Source: Pseudoflavonifractor sp. MSJ-37
GTDB lineage: Bacteria > Bacillota > Clostridia > Oscillospirales > Oscillospiraceae
NCBI RefSeq assembly: GCF_018917965.1
Contig: NZ_JAHLPP010000001.1
Span: forward strand, 1 to 64,000
Direction of reading: 5' to 3'
Length of the DNA: 64,000 nucleotides
Shown here in pieces: positions 51,024-60,118 of this stretch. The notes under the pieces are model-generated. The model did no database searches, was not told the DNA's origin, and worked only from the letters and a program-made list of their open reading frames with translations. The translations under genes and the position numbers were made by a program. Positions within the stretch are counted from its first letter, which is position 1. Each line of letters starts with the position of its first letter.

Positions 51024-51746
51024 ATGTATCGCGATGGAATGTACAGCCTGCGGGCCCGGATCGGCGTCATCGCCCCTCTGGACGATCAGGTGGAATATGC
51101 CTTCAACAAATACGCGCCGGAGGGCGTCTCCTTCGACAGCACCCGGCTCTCCTTCCCCGGCCCTACGCCGGAGGGGCTGATCTACCTCTCCGACCAGCTG
51201 GAGGACGCCGCCAAGATGTACCGCAAGAAGCACCACGACGTGATCCTGTTCGGATGCACCTCCGGGAGCTGCATCAAGGGCTTCGGCTTCGACAAGGAGT
51301 GCATCGAGCGGATCGAGCGGGCCAGCGGCCAGCAGGGCCTCACCACCAGCACCGCCGTGCTGGAGGCGTTCCACGCTCTGGGCCTGAAAAAGACGGTGGT
51401 CATGACCCCCTATCCGGAGGACACCAACCAGGCGGAGAAGAAATTCCTGGAGGACAACGGACTGGAGGTCACGTCCATCACCGGCGTGGGCTTCAACAGG
51501 GTGGGAGAGTTCAGCCATCCCAGCAAGTATTTCCTGTACCGGGAGGCCAAGAAGCTCCGGACGGAAGGGGCCGAGGTCTTTTTCCTGAGCTGTATGGGCC
51601 TGGCCACCATGGAGCTGGTGCAGGTCCTGGAGGAGGATCTGGGGATGCCCGTCATCACCAGCCATCAGGCCAGCCTGTGGGCCTGTCTGCGCCACAGCCG
51701 GGTCAATGACAAGCTGCCCGGCCTGGGCAGGCTGTTCACCATTTGA
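51024..51746 (+). CDS. Maleate isomerase / Asp-Glu racemase family protein (2)
   Basis: A 240-residue paralogue of the preceding protein, with the same Cys motifs (LFGCTSGSCIKGF and FFLSCMGLA) and long identical stretches. The two may form a heteromer or act on related substrates. The start is chosen at 51024, 9 nt after GGAGAAAGG; an ATG at 51015 lies on the ribosome binding site. Confidence 0.83.
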   Translation: MYRDGMYSLRARIGVIAPLDDQVEYAFNKYAPEGVSFDSTRLSFPGPTPEGLIYLSDQLEDAAKMYRKKHHDVILFGCTSGSCIKGFGFDKECIERIERASGQQGLTTSTAVLEAFHALGLKKTVVMTPYPEDTNQAEKKFLEDNGLEVTSITGVGFNRVGEFSHPSKYFLYREAKKLRTEGAEVFFLSCMGLATMELVQVLEEDLGMPVITSHQASLWACLRHSRVNDKLPGLGRLFTI

Positions 51747-51773
51747 CGTCCCGGAGGACAGAACATGAGTCAG

Positions 51774-51915
51774 CGTGTCGAACCAGTTCGACACGCTTCT
51801 AAGAAATGCAAGCATTTCTTCGAGAGGGGATGCAGGCCGCCGCACGCACTCGCTTTGCTCGCATGGTTGCGGCCTGAGAAGAGTTTTTTCTGAGGCACAT
51901 GTCCTCAGAAAAAAC
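51774..51915. repeat. Cluster of four perfect inverted repeats
   Basis: Four hairpins follow one another in an otherwise empty 280-nt gap: 51774-51797 (11-bp arms GCGTGTCGAAC), 51803-51820 (8-bp arms AGAAATGC), 51834-51877 (8-bp arms CAGGCCGC) and 51885-51915 (12-bp arms TTTTTTCTGAGG). In the last, T comes before and A after the stem, the reverse of a terminator. It may be a mobile REP/BIME-like repeat or a structured RNA. The rest of the gap up to the ribosome binding site at 52015 shows nothing clear. Confidence 0.7.
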
Positions 51916-52026
51916 GTCTTACATTTGATCCCGTCCCCAGCAGGTGACGGAACTCTGCGAGGCTCTTGCATCGCTCAATGGGAGAAATGACTTTTTTGAC
52001 AGTCTGAAGTAGTAAGGAGGATCCAT

Positions 52027-53409
52027 ATGGGCTTCAATTCACACGGACCGTTGACGACTGACTGGACGAAGCAGCTCTGTCACTTCATCAAGACCCTTCG
52101 GTATGAGGATATCCCTCCCGCCGTGATCGAGCGGGCCAAGATGATGATCATGCAGACCGTGGGCGTCAGCCTGTGCAGTGCGGACCTGAAGCAGGTCAAG
52201 GACGCGATCGCGATCTCCAAGGAGATGTCCCCCGGCGGCGAGGGCGAGGCCACTCTGTGGGCCGACGGCGCCAAGGTCAGCTGGGAGGCCGCGGCCTTCA
52301 CCGCCGGCGCCATGGGCGACACTCTGGACTGGGAGGACTGCTCCGTGACGGGCCATCCCTCCGCCGGCGTCATCCCCACTGCGGTCATCGCCAGTGAGGT
52401 GCTGAAGAAGAGCGGCAAGGACCTGCTCACCGCCGTGGTGGCCGGCTATGAGGTCTACCAGCGGGTGGCTCTGGCGGGCCGGAGCAACATCGTCAGCTAC
52501 AACATCTTCGGCAACCTGACCGTCCTGATGAAGCTGCTGGATCTGTCGGAAGAGAAGATGGATCAGGCCTTCGGCATCGGCACGGCCTGCGCCATCATCC
52601 CCGCCAACGTCCATGAGATCACCATGTCCGACTCCCTGAACTATCTCTACGGCTTCCGGGCCGAGAGCACGATCACCATGATCAAGACCGCCCTCAACGG
52701 CATCGAGAACATGGAGGACGCCTTCGACGATCCCACCGCCTATCTGCTCCACTGCGGCTATCAGGAGCCCGAGTGGCTGACCTATGAGCTGGGCAGCAAG
52801 TGGCTCATGATGGAGATGCTCCTGGTCAAGCACTGGCCTGCCAATGTGTTCGTGCAGACCTACGCCGAGCTGGCCTCCCGCGTGGTGAAGAAAAACCGGT
52901 TCGATCCGGACCAGGTGGCCGAGATCATCATCCGGCCCTCCGTGGCCTTCCGCCATTGGTATTCCCAGACCGGCTATGAGTCCCTGACCCAGGCCCAGTT
53001 CTCCATCCCCTACTGCACGGCCTGCGCCATGTACCATCCCGATCCCGGCGCGGAGTGGTATCAGCCGGAGACCCTGAAGGACCCCAAGATCGTGGCCCTC
53101 ATGAACAAGGTCAAGGCCGACGGCTTCGTCAAGCAGGAGGGCATGAAGTTCATCAAGGACCTGATCGAGGGCAAGCACCCCGAGAAGTTCATGATCGTCC
53201 GCATGAACGACGGCACGGAGTATGTGGAGAGCGCCTTCACCCATCCCGGCCATCCCAACTATATGCTCACCCGGGATGAGTTCAAGGACCGCTTCCGCCT
53301 GGAGGTCAAGCACATCCTCTCCCCGAAGAAGGTGGAGGGCGCTCTGGACTGCATCTGCCATCTGGATGAATATGAGGACGCCTCCGTGCTCCCCACGTTC
53401 TTCCATTGA
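52027..53409 (+). CDS. MmgE/PrpD family protein (1)
   Basis: A 460-residue member of the MmgE/PrpD family, which includes 2-methylcitrate dehydratase, cis-aconitate decarboxylase and iminodisuccinate epimerase. The helical N-terminal domain carries the signature WEDCSVTGHPSAGVIP and AVVAGYEVYQRVA. The C-terminal domain (about 270-460) is complete. It lies 40 nt before a second, related copy. The reaction cannot be assigned by eye. AAGGAGG precedes the ATG. Confidence 0.88.
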   Translation: MGFNSHGPLTTDWTKQLCHFIKTLRYEDIPPAVIERAKMMIMQTVGVSLCSADLKQVKDAIAISKEMSPGGEGEATLWADGAKVSWEAAAFTAGAMGDTLDWEDCSVTGHPSAGVIPTAVIASEVLKKSGKDLLTAVVAGYEVYQRVALAGRSNIVSYNIFGNLTVLMKLLDLSEEKMDQAFGIGTACAIIPANVHEITMSDSLNYLYGFRAESTITMIKTALNGIENMEDAFDDPTAYLLHCGYQEPEWLTYELGSKWLMMEMLLVKHWPANVFVQTYAELASRVVKKNRFDPDQVAEIIIRPSVAFRHWYSQTGYESLTQAQFSIPYCTACAMYHPDPGAEWYQPETLKDPKIVALMNKVKADGFVKQEGMKFIKDLIEGKHPEKFMIVRMNDGTEYVESAFTHPGHPNYMLTRDEFKDRFRLEVKHILSPKKVEGALDCICHLDEYEDASVLPTFFH

Positions 53410-53448
53410 TCCGGACCGATCATCACTTCGTGAAGCAGGAGGTACAGT

Positions 53449-54924
53449 ATGCGGTACAATCGCTTGTATAAAGACAATGATTTCCTGACGCCCACCAACT
53501 ACACCCAGAAGCTGAGTGAGTATACCGTCGGACTGAAGTATGAGGACATCCCCCCTGAGGTGGTGGAGCGGGCCAAGATGATCATGCTCCAGACGATCGG
53601 CGTGACGCTGGCGGCCAAGGGCACCCCCATCTATGACAAGGCTGTGAAGATGGCCCGGGAGGCCAACGGCGGCGACGGCGGCGGAGTCACCATGTGGGGC
53701 AGCGGCCAGAAGCTGTCCGCCATCAACGCGGCTCTGGCCATGGGCACCGCCTCCGACGCGCTGGACTGGGAGGACTGCTCCTGGACGGGCCATCCCTCCG
53801 CCGGCATCATCCCCTGCGCCTGGATCGCCGCCGAGGAGAAGCATAAGAGCGGCAAGGACCTGATCTGCGCCATCGTGGCCGGCTATGAGGTCTATCAGCG
53901 GATCGCCATGGCGGTCCAGCCCTCGGACGAGCGCTGGAAGAAGAAGGGCTGGGGCCTGACCAGCTGGCAGATCTTCGGCTGCATCATCCCCGCCGCCAAG
54001 CTCTACGGCTTCGACGCCCGGAAGGTCGATCAGGCCATCGGCATGGGCTGTGAGTGCTCCACGCTCCCCGTGGCCTATCACGCCACCACCATGTCTGACT
54101 TCTATCACTATGAACACGGCTACCGGGCCCGGGACGGCTTCGCCATCGCCAAGGCGGTGGAAAAGGGCATCCACAACAATCGGGATGCGCTGGACTGCCC
54201 CCGGTGCTATACCGGCGTCATCTGCGGCGACGACGGCAAGAACGGCTCCGGCGAGACCAAGGTGCAGTCCGGAGAGGCCGACCTGACCTGGCTGGACCGG
54301 GATCTGGGCAGCCGCTATCTGATCATGCGGACCCTGATGAAGCACTGGCCCGCCAATATGTGGGTCCAGACCCCTGTGGAGATCATCCACGATTTGGTGG
54401 AGCGGGAGGGCTTCGGCCCTGAGGACGTGGAGGAGATCGTGGTGGATCCTCCGTTCCGCAACCGGATGGATGTCCCGGATGACGGCTTCACCTCCGTCAC
54501 CCACGCCCAGTTCTCCACCCCCTATGTGATCGCCGCTTATTTGTACGATCCCCATCCCGGCGCCCAGTGGTACACGCCGGAGCGGATGAAGGACCCCAAG
54601 CTCATCGCCCTGGCCAAGCGGGTCAAGCCCGGCCCATCTCCCGAGGGCTCTCCCATGACCGGCTTCAAGCAGTTCCGGGAGGAGCGGGGCTTCCCCATGC
54701 GGAGCGTCACCGTGAAGCTCAAGGACGGCCGGATCTTCGAGGAGAAGATGGACTGCCATCCCGGACACCCCGACAACATGATGAGCCGGGAGCAGTTCGC
54801 CGACCGCTTCCGCATCCAGGCTGCCCCGGTGCTCCAGGGCGAGCGTCTGGAGAAGGCTCTGGAGACTCTGTGCCATATCGAGGACGTGGCGGACATCGCC
54901 AGCCTGTCCGACCTGCTCTGCTGA
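53449..54924 (+). CDS. MmgE/PrpD family protein (2)
   Basis: A 491-residue paralogue of the preceding protein (WEDCSWTGHPSAGIIP, AIVAGYEVYQRIA) with a longer middle region around residues 155-290. Paired MmgE/PrpD genes suggest a heteromeric dehydratase or epimerase, or two successive steps. GCAGGAGG lies just upstream of the ATG. It is followed by an FAD oxidoreductase gene after 149 nt. Confidence 0.88.
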   Translation: MRYNRLYKDNDFLTPTNYTQKLSEYTVGLKYEDIPPEVVERAKMIMLQTIGVTLAAKGTPIYDKAVKMAREANGGDGGGVTMWGSGQKLSAINAALAMGTASDALDWEDCSWTGHPSAGIIPCAWIAAEEKHKSGKDLICAIVAGYEVYQRIAMAVQPSDERWKKKGWGLTSWQIFGCIIPAAKLYGFDARKVDQAIGMGCECSTLPVAYHATTMSDFYHYEHGYRARDGFAIAKAVEKGIHNNRDALDCPRCYTGVICGDDGKNGSGETKVQSGEADLTWLDRDLGSRYLIMRTLMKHWPANMWVQTPVEIIHDLVEREGFGPEDVEEIVVDPPFRNRMDVPDDGFTSVTHAQFSTPYVIAAYLYDPHPGAQWYTPERMKDPKLIALAKRVKPGPSPEGSPMTGFKQFREERGFPMRSVTVKLKDGRIFEEKMDCHPGHPDNMMSREQFADRFRIQAAPVLQGERLEKALETLCHIEDVADIASLSDLLC

Positions 54925-55073
54925 CCTCATCGCCCATAGGAGCGAGTAGGAACGCCTGATGCTGGAACTTGCTGGGGGCCGGTCCATTTCAGCAGCGGAC
55001 TGGCCTCCGGCATCCTCCTGTGTCGGGCATATCCCTGTCATCCTGCTGGAAAAAGGAAGTGTTGGAGGGATCT

Positions 55074-56351
55074 ATGAAACGATTCGCGATCATCGGATCC
55101 GGCTGTGCCGCCTATCATGCGGCCAAGGCCATCCGGGAACGGGACAAAGAGGCCCAGATCCATATCTACTCGGATAACGATCTGGGGCCCTATAACCCCA
55201 TGCTGACCACCTATTTCGTAAAGGGAGCCATCCCCTATGGAGCCCTGTTCCCCTTTGGCTCCCGGGAGGAGATCCAGAGCCGTCTGGACCTCTGCTGGCA
55301 TCCGAACTGCCCGGCCGCGGGCCTGGACCCGGAGCAGAAGGCCATCCGTCTCGGCGACGGGACGGAGGAGGCCTTCGACGGGATCGTCATCGCCACCGGC
55401 GCCTCTGCCGTCATGCCGCCGATCCCCGGCCTGGATCTGCCCGGCGTGTTCAAGATGCGCACGGCCCAGGACGCGGTGGAGCTGAAAGAACGTCTGGAGT
55501 CCGGTACCATCAAGAGCGCTCTGGTCATCGGAGCCTCCTGGGTGGGCATCAAGGTGGTGGAGGACATGGTGGAGCACCAGGTCCCCTGTACGCTGGTGGA
55601 CGGCGCCAAATGGATGTTCTTCGTGGCCGCCTTCGAGGAGACGGCCCGCCGGGCCCAGAAGGATCTGGAGGCGAAGGGCGTCCAGGTGGCCTGTGAGCAG
55701 ATGCTGGACCATATCGAAGCCCTGCCCGGCGGCGGGCTGTGCGCGGTCATGCAGAACGGCCGCCGCTTCGAGGCGGACACCGTGGCCGTGTGCATCGGCG
55801 TGCGGATGAACGTGGGCTTCCTGCGGGACAGCGGCATCGCCATGAACAGAGGCGTACTGGTGGATGCTCATATGCGCACCAACTACGAGGGCATCTATGC
55901 CGCCGGCGACTGCTGTGAGGCCATCGACATCCAGAGCGGCGCGCCCCGGAACATCGGCGTCTGGGCCAACGCGGGCCGGCAGGGCGATGTGGCCGGAGCG
56001 AACCTGGCCGGCGTGCCCATGGAGTTCGACGCCAATATCCTGGCCAATCTGGCCCATTATCTGGACTATGACTTCATCAGCATCGGCGACGTGAGCGCCT
56101 GCAAAGAGACCGACCAGGTCTATGGATATGAGGATGAGCGCTATTACATCCGGGCAGTCCGAAGCCCCGAGGCCATCAAGTGCATCAACATGATCGGCTC
56201 CGCGGACAGCAACGGCATCGTGCGCAATATCTTCATCAAATCGATCAAGGAACCGAAGGCCGGGCTGGACGTGCCCGCTGTCTGTCAGCTGCAGAGGAAT
56301 GGTTTCCCCGACAGCTTCATCGAATTTTTGGGAGGGATCTCCGTTGACTGA
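55074..56351 (+). CDS. NAD(P)/FAD-dependent oxidoreductase
   Basis: A 425-residue pyridine nucleotide-disulfide oxidoreductase of the rubredoxin/nitrite reductase type. FAD-binding IIGSGCAAYHAA (residues 5-16), NAD-binding VIGASWVGIK (about 150-160) and FAD contact GIYAAGDCCE (about 270) are visible. No redox-active CxxxxC lies near the N-terminus. It probably passes electrons between NAD(P)H and the molybdopterin enzyme and Fe-S subunit encoded next. The stop overlaps the next gene's start region by 8 nt. Confidence 0.88.
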   Translation: MKRFAIIGSGCAAYHAAKAIRERDKEAQIHIYSDNDLGPYNPMLTTYFVKGAIPYGALFPFGSREEIQSRLDLCWHPNCPAAGLDPEQKAIRLGDGTEEAFDGIVIATGASAVMPPIPGLDLPGVFKMRTAQDAVELKERLESGTIKSALVIGASWVGIKVVEDMVEHQVPCTLVDGAKWMFFVAAFEETARRAQKDLEAKGVQVACEQMLDHIEALPGGGLCAVMQNGRRFEADTVAVCIGVRMNVGFLRDSGIAMNRGVLVDAHMRTNYEGIYAAGDCCEAIDIQSGAPRNIGVWANAGRQGDVAGANLAGVPMEFDANILANLAHYLDYDFISIGDVSACKETDQVYGYEDERYYIRAVRSPEAIKCINMIGSADSNGIVRNIFIKSIKEPKAGLDVPAVCQLQRNGFPDSFIEFLGGISVD

Positions 56352-58503
56352 ACTGGAAAAGAAATTGAAGGCCAAGATCCCTGGGGAGGATACTGGGATC
56401 GAGATCCGTCATTCCCTCTGCGCCATCTGTAGCCCCGGCCACCACTGTGGCGTGGACTGCTATGTGAAGGACGGGAAGATCGTCCGCGTGGAGGGCACGC
56501 CGGAGCACCCTTATAACCATGGCAAGCTCTGCACCAAGGGTTCCAGCCTGCGCAATTATATCTACCGGGAGGACCGGATCCGGACCCCGCTGCGCCGGGT
56601 AGGCGAGCGGGGCGAGGGCAAGTTCGAGCCCATCAGCTGGGACGAGGCCTATCGGATCATCGCGGAGGAGCTGAACAAGGTGAAGGAGCGGTATTCTCCC
56701 CATGCGGTGACCTTCACCAGCGGCTACTGCAAGTGGTACCGGCCGATCTTCCACCGCTTCGCCCATGTGTTCGGCAGCGTGAACTTCAGCACCGATGACT
56801 GTTGTTGCAGCGCCTCCAAGGTCATCGCGGACAAGGTCACCGCCGGCTGCGGCGCGGGTCCTGACATGGGGCACGCCAACACCTTCCTGGGGTGGAACTA
56901 TGAGGGCTATTACTCCGGCCACCTGTCCGTGGGCGGCGTCCAGAAGCTGAAGGAGCGGGGCGGCAAGGTCATCATCATCGACATCCGCTACACGCCCGCC
57001 GCCAAGAACCTGGCGGACATCTATCTCCAGATCCGCCCCGGTACGGACGGCGCGCTGGCCCTCGGCATGGCGAAGCTGATCATCGACAACGGCTGGGCCG
57101 ACATGGACTATGTGGAGAAGTACACCTATGGCTTCGAGCAGTACAAGGCTCTGGTGGACCAGTATCCTTTGGACAAGGTGAGCCAGATCACCGGTCTGGA
57201 CCCGGACGATATCTATGCGGCCACCAAGCTCTATGCCACCAACGGTCCCGCCTGCTGCAACTATTCCGCCTCGGCTCTGGTCCACCATATCAACGGCTTC
57301 AACAGCCACCGGGCCATCCTGTGTCTCTCCGCTCTGACCGGCAACTTCGACCGGGCGGGCGGTAACGTGCCCAATCCCCCCAGCTACATCCATAAGCCCG
57401 CCGGCTTCAAGACCAAGGAGCATGAGTTCCGGTCCGAGCGCTATCCCGGCGGTCAGGAGCGGATCGGCGCCCGCCGCTTCCCCCTGTGGGACCAACAGTT
57501 CGACGAGTTCCAGGGCATGGACCTCCTGCGTCAGCTGGAGACCGACGATCCCTATCCCGTCCGGGCCATCTTCGGCATGGGCATGAACGCCAAGATGTAT
57601 CCTCAGACGGACCGTCTGCTCAGAGCCATGAAGGAGAAGCTGGACTTCTTCGTGGAAGTGGATATGTTCATGACCTATACGGCCAAGTACGCCGACATCG
57701 TCCTGCCAGCCTGCTCCTCCCTGGAGCGGAGCGAGCTGAAGGCTTATCAGGGCGGCTATCTGGTCTACACCCAGCCTGCGATCCAGCCCCTCTATGAGTC
57801 CCGCTCCGATGTGGACATCCTCTGCGATCTGGCCCGGGTCATGGATCTGGACGACGCGTACCTGAAGGCCGGATATGAGGCCTGCATGGATCACATCATC
57901 GAGGGCTGCGGCCTCACTGTGGCGGACCTGAAGAAGAACGACAGCCTGCCCATGAAGGTCCCCACTGCCAAGTGGCCCGCCCAGCCCGGCGGCTGTCTGA
58001 AGAACGGCTTCAAGACCGCCACCGGCAAGTTCGAGTTCTACTCCACGGCCATCGCCAAGATCGACCCCAAGTATGGCCTGGACCCTCTGCCGAGCTACTA
58101 CGACTCCCTGGCCGACCAGAACGACCCGGAGACCAAGGCGGCCTATCCCTTCTACCTGTGTACCGGTGCCCGTCTGGCCCACGCCCTCCATTCCCGCACC
58201 CATGAGACGCCCTGGCTCCGGAGCCTGTGCCCCGAGCCTCTGTGTGAGCTCAATGTGGAGGATGCCGCCCGTCTGGGCATCCAGGAGGGAAATCTGGTGG
58301 CGCTGTCCAGTCCTTATGGCGAGATCCACGCCAAGGCCACGCTGACCCACAAGACCCAGCCCGGCGTGGTGCTGATGCTCCACGGCTATACCAAGGCCAA
58401 TGTGAACGAGCTCATCGGCATGGATCATCTGGATCCCTACTCCGGCTACCCCGGCTTCAAGGGGATGCGCTGTGCGGTCCGTAAATGTCAGGAGGTCCAG
58501 TGA
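56344..58503 (+). CDS. Molybdopterin oxidoreductase, DMSO reductase family
   Basis: A 719-residue catalytic subunit. The N-terminal [4Fe-4S] ligands are C26, C29, C35 or C39, and C63. A triple Cys C153-C155 in STDDCCCSASK lies where the Mo/W-ligating residue sits in the family, so Cys ligation is likely. Three further domains bind the bis-MGD cofactor, ending with GVVLMLHGYTKANVNELIG. The start is a TTG at 56344 with GGAGGG 7 nt upstream; it overlaps the FAD gene stop. No Tat signal is seen, so it should be cytoplasmic. Substrate unknown. Confidence 0.9.
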   Translation: MTELEKKLKAKIPGEDTGIEIRHSLCAICSPGHHCGVDCYVKDGKIVRVEGTPEHPYNHGKLCTKGSSLRNYIYREDRIRTPLRRVGERGEGKFEPISWDEAYRIIAEELNKVKERYSPHAVTFTSGYCKWYRPIFHRFAHVFGSVNFSTDDCCCSASKVIADKVTAGCGAGPDMGHANTFLGWNYEGYYSGHLSVGGVQKLKERGGKVIIIDIRYTPAAKNLADIYLQIRPGTDGALALGMAKLIIDNGWADMDYVEKYTYGFEQYKALVDQYPLDKVSQITGLDPDDIYAATKLYATNGPACCNYSASALVHHINGFNSHRAILCLSALTGNFDRAGGNVPNPPSYIHKPAGFKTKEHEFRSERYPGGQERIGARRFPLWDQQFDEFQGMDLLRQLETDDPYPVRAIFGMGMNAKMYPQTDRLLRAMKEKLDFFVEVDMFMTYTAKYADIVLPACSSLERSELKAYQGGYLVYTQPAIQPLYESRSDVDILCDLARVMDLDDAYLKAGYEACMDHIIEGCGLTVADLKKNDSLPMKVPTAKWPAQPGGCLKNGFKTATGKFEFYSTAIAKIDPKYGLDPLPSYYDSLADQNDPETKAAYPFYLCTGARLAHALHSRTHETPWLRSLCPEPLCELNVEDAARLGIQEGNLVALSSPYGEIHAKATLTHKTQPGVVLMLHGYTKANVNELIGMDHLDPYSGYPGFKGMRCAVRKCQEVQ

Positions 58504-59024
58504 TGAAACATATCTTCGAATTCGATCCCAACAAATGCTGTGCCTGCTCGGCCTGCATGATCGGCTGTATGGATCAGAACGACATCGACCTGAGCGATGA
58601 GACCTGCTTCCGCAAGACCTTCCACAACGAGATCGAGCAGAAGGACGGAGACGTCTATTTCGCCTATCTCTCCGTGGCCTGTATGCACTGCGCCGACGCG
58701 CCCTGCATCGAGGCCTGTCCCGTGGGATGCATCCGCAAGGACCCGGAGACCGGCTTCACCATCTATGACAACACCAACTGCATCGGGTGCAGGAGCTGTG
58801 CCATGGCCTGCCCCTTCGGCGCGCCCCGTTACCGGAAGAGCGATGGCAAGATGGTCAAGTGCGACGGCTGCAACACCCGTGTGAAGAACGGGCTCCAGCC
58901 CGCCTGCGTCCGGGCCTGCTCCTTCGGAGCCCTCACCTGTGTCACCGAGGAGGAGTATCAGGCCAGCGGCAGCGATAAGGCGTGCAGTGCCCTGATCGAC
59001 TCTCTGGGCCTGCGCCGGAAATAA
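58503..59024 (+). CDS. 4Fe-4S ferredoxin-type electron-transfer subunit (DmsB/HycB-like)
   Basis: A 173-residue protein with four Cys clusters typical of DmsB-type subunits: CCACSACMIGC, CMHCADAPCIEAC, CIGCRSCAMAC and CDGC with CVRAC. It would connect the molybdopterin enzyme to the FAD oxidoreductase. The ATG at 58503 follows AGGAGG and overlaps the upstream stop by one base. Last gene before a terminator. Confidence 0.92.
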   Translation: MKHIFEFDPNKCCACSACMIGCMDQNDIDLSDETCFRKTFHNEIEQKDGDVYFAYLSVACMHCADAPCIEACPVGCIRKDPETGFTIYDNTNCIGCRSCAMACPFGAPRYRKSDGKMVKCDGCNTRVKNGLQPACVRACSFGALTCVTEEEYQASGSDKACSALIDSLGLRRK

Positions 59025-59038
59025 CGTCCAAGACCTGC

Positions 59039-59070
59039 AAAAAGGCCCCCGCCTGGGCGGGGGCCTTTTT
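59039..59070 (+). terminator. Terminator after the Fe-S subunit gene
   Basis: A 12-bp stem (AAGGCCCCCGCC / GGCGGGGGCCTT) is followed by TTTTT, before the ornithine-cyclodeaminase-like gene. Confidence 0.88.
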
Positions 59071-59098
59071 GGATCGAGACGGCAAAGGAGGAACATCC

Positions 59099-60091
59099 AT
59101 GACAGAGATCCGGGAGGAGCTCCTGCTCCTGAGCGAAGACGACGTACGGGCCTTGCTGACGCCGGCGGACGCGATCGCGGCGGCGGAGGACACCTTTTAT
59201 CACATCGGCACCGGGGACATCACCGTGGGGCAGATGGCCCTCATGTATGCCGACCCCGCTGAGAAGAACAATTTCCACTCCATGCCGGCCATCCTCCACC
59301 ACCGCGGGACGGCGGGGGTGAAGTGGATCGACACCTATTCCGCGCCTCTGCCGGGCTATCCGTTCAGCCATGGGAATCTGGTGGTCCTCAGCGACACGGA
59401 CAGCGGCTCGCCGATCGCGATCGTGGGCGCGACCGCGATCACCACCATGCGCACCGCCGGAGGCCACGGGGTGGTCCAGGCCCAAAGACTGTGCCTGCCC
59501 GGGCCGGAGGTGCTGACGGTGATCGGATGCGGGGCCCAGGCTCAGGCGGGCATCCGGGGCTTTTTGACCGGCTTCCCCAGCCTGAAGCAGGTCCGGCTGT
59601 TCAGCCGAAGCCGGGAGCCCATGGAGCGGGTCCGGGCGGAGCACCGGGACCGGGCCGAGGTGGTCCTGTGCGGCAGTCCCGCCGAGGCCGTGGAGGGGAG
59701 CCGTCTGATCCTGATGGCCTCCGGCGCGCGGGAGCCGCTGGTGACCTGGGAGATGCTCCGGCCCGGTGCCACAGTGATCGGCATCGAGGGGTTCCGGGAT
59801 CTGGACCCCGCGGTCGGCAAGCGGGCGGACAAGTGGTACCTAGGCTATAAGGACCCGGACGCCTATATCCTGAAGAGCCCCCGCTTGAACCCCGGCCACA
59901 GTCTGGGCTGGGACGATGTGTTCGGGGATATGACCGAGCTCCTCACCGACAGGATCCCAGGCCGGGAGCGGGAGGACGAGATCATCGTCTCCACCCACAT
60001 GGGCATGGGGGCCCACGATGTGAGCTGTGCCCGGACCGTCTACGACCGGGCCAAAGCGGCCGGACGGGGGATCCGGTTCCGCTTGGCCTGA
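59099..60091 (+). CDS. Ornithine cyclodeaminase / mu-crystallin family protein
   Basis: A 330-residue NAD(P)-dependent enzyme with Rossmann motif VIGCGAQAQAGI (about residues 140-151) and the family segments MALMYAD and WIDTYSAPLPGYPFSHG. Members include ornithine cyclodeaminase, alanine dehydrogenase and imine reductases such as iminosuccinate reductase. Next to opine dehydrogenase, MmgE/PrpD and racemase genes, an imine or amino-acid step is plausible. The ATG at 59099 follows AAAGGAGG. A terminator separates it from the Mo cluster, so it may have its own promoter. Confidence 0.85.
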   Translation: MTEIREELLLLSEDDVRALLTPADAIAAAEDTFYHIGTGDITVGQMALMYADPAEKNNFHSMPAILHHRGTAGVKWIDTYSAPLPGYPFSHGNLVVLSDTDSGSPIAIVGATAITTMRTAGGHGVVQAQRLCLPGPEVLTVIGCGAQAQAGIRGFLTGFPSLKQVRLFSRSREPMERVRAEHRDRAEVVLCGSPAEAVEGSRLILMASGAREPLVTWEMLRPGATVIGIEGFRDLDPAVGKRADKWYLGYKDPDAYILKSPRLNPGHSLGWDDVFGDMTELLTDRIPGREREDEIIVSTHMGMGAHDVSCARTVYDRAKAAGRGIRFRLA

Positions 60092-60118
60092 CCTGAACAT
60101 ATCCCCGTCGAACAGAAG

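Noticed and set aside
51997-52002. TTGACA just upstream of the first MmgE/PrpD gene
   Set aside because: Only about 20 nt separate it from the start codon and no -10 fits at 16-18 nt, so it cannot be a usable promoter for that gene.
52039-55041. A 1000-codon open frame on the minus strand
   Set aside because: It lies opposite two well-supported MmgE/PrpD genes. Its translation is low complexity, rich in His, Asp, Gly and Leu, a usual shadow of GC-rich coding DNA.
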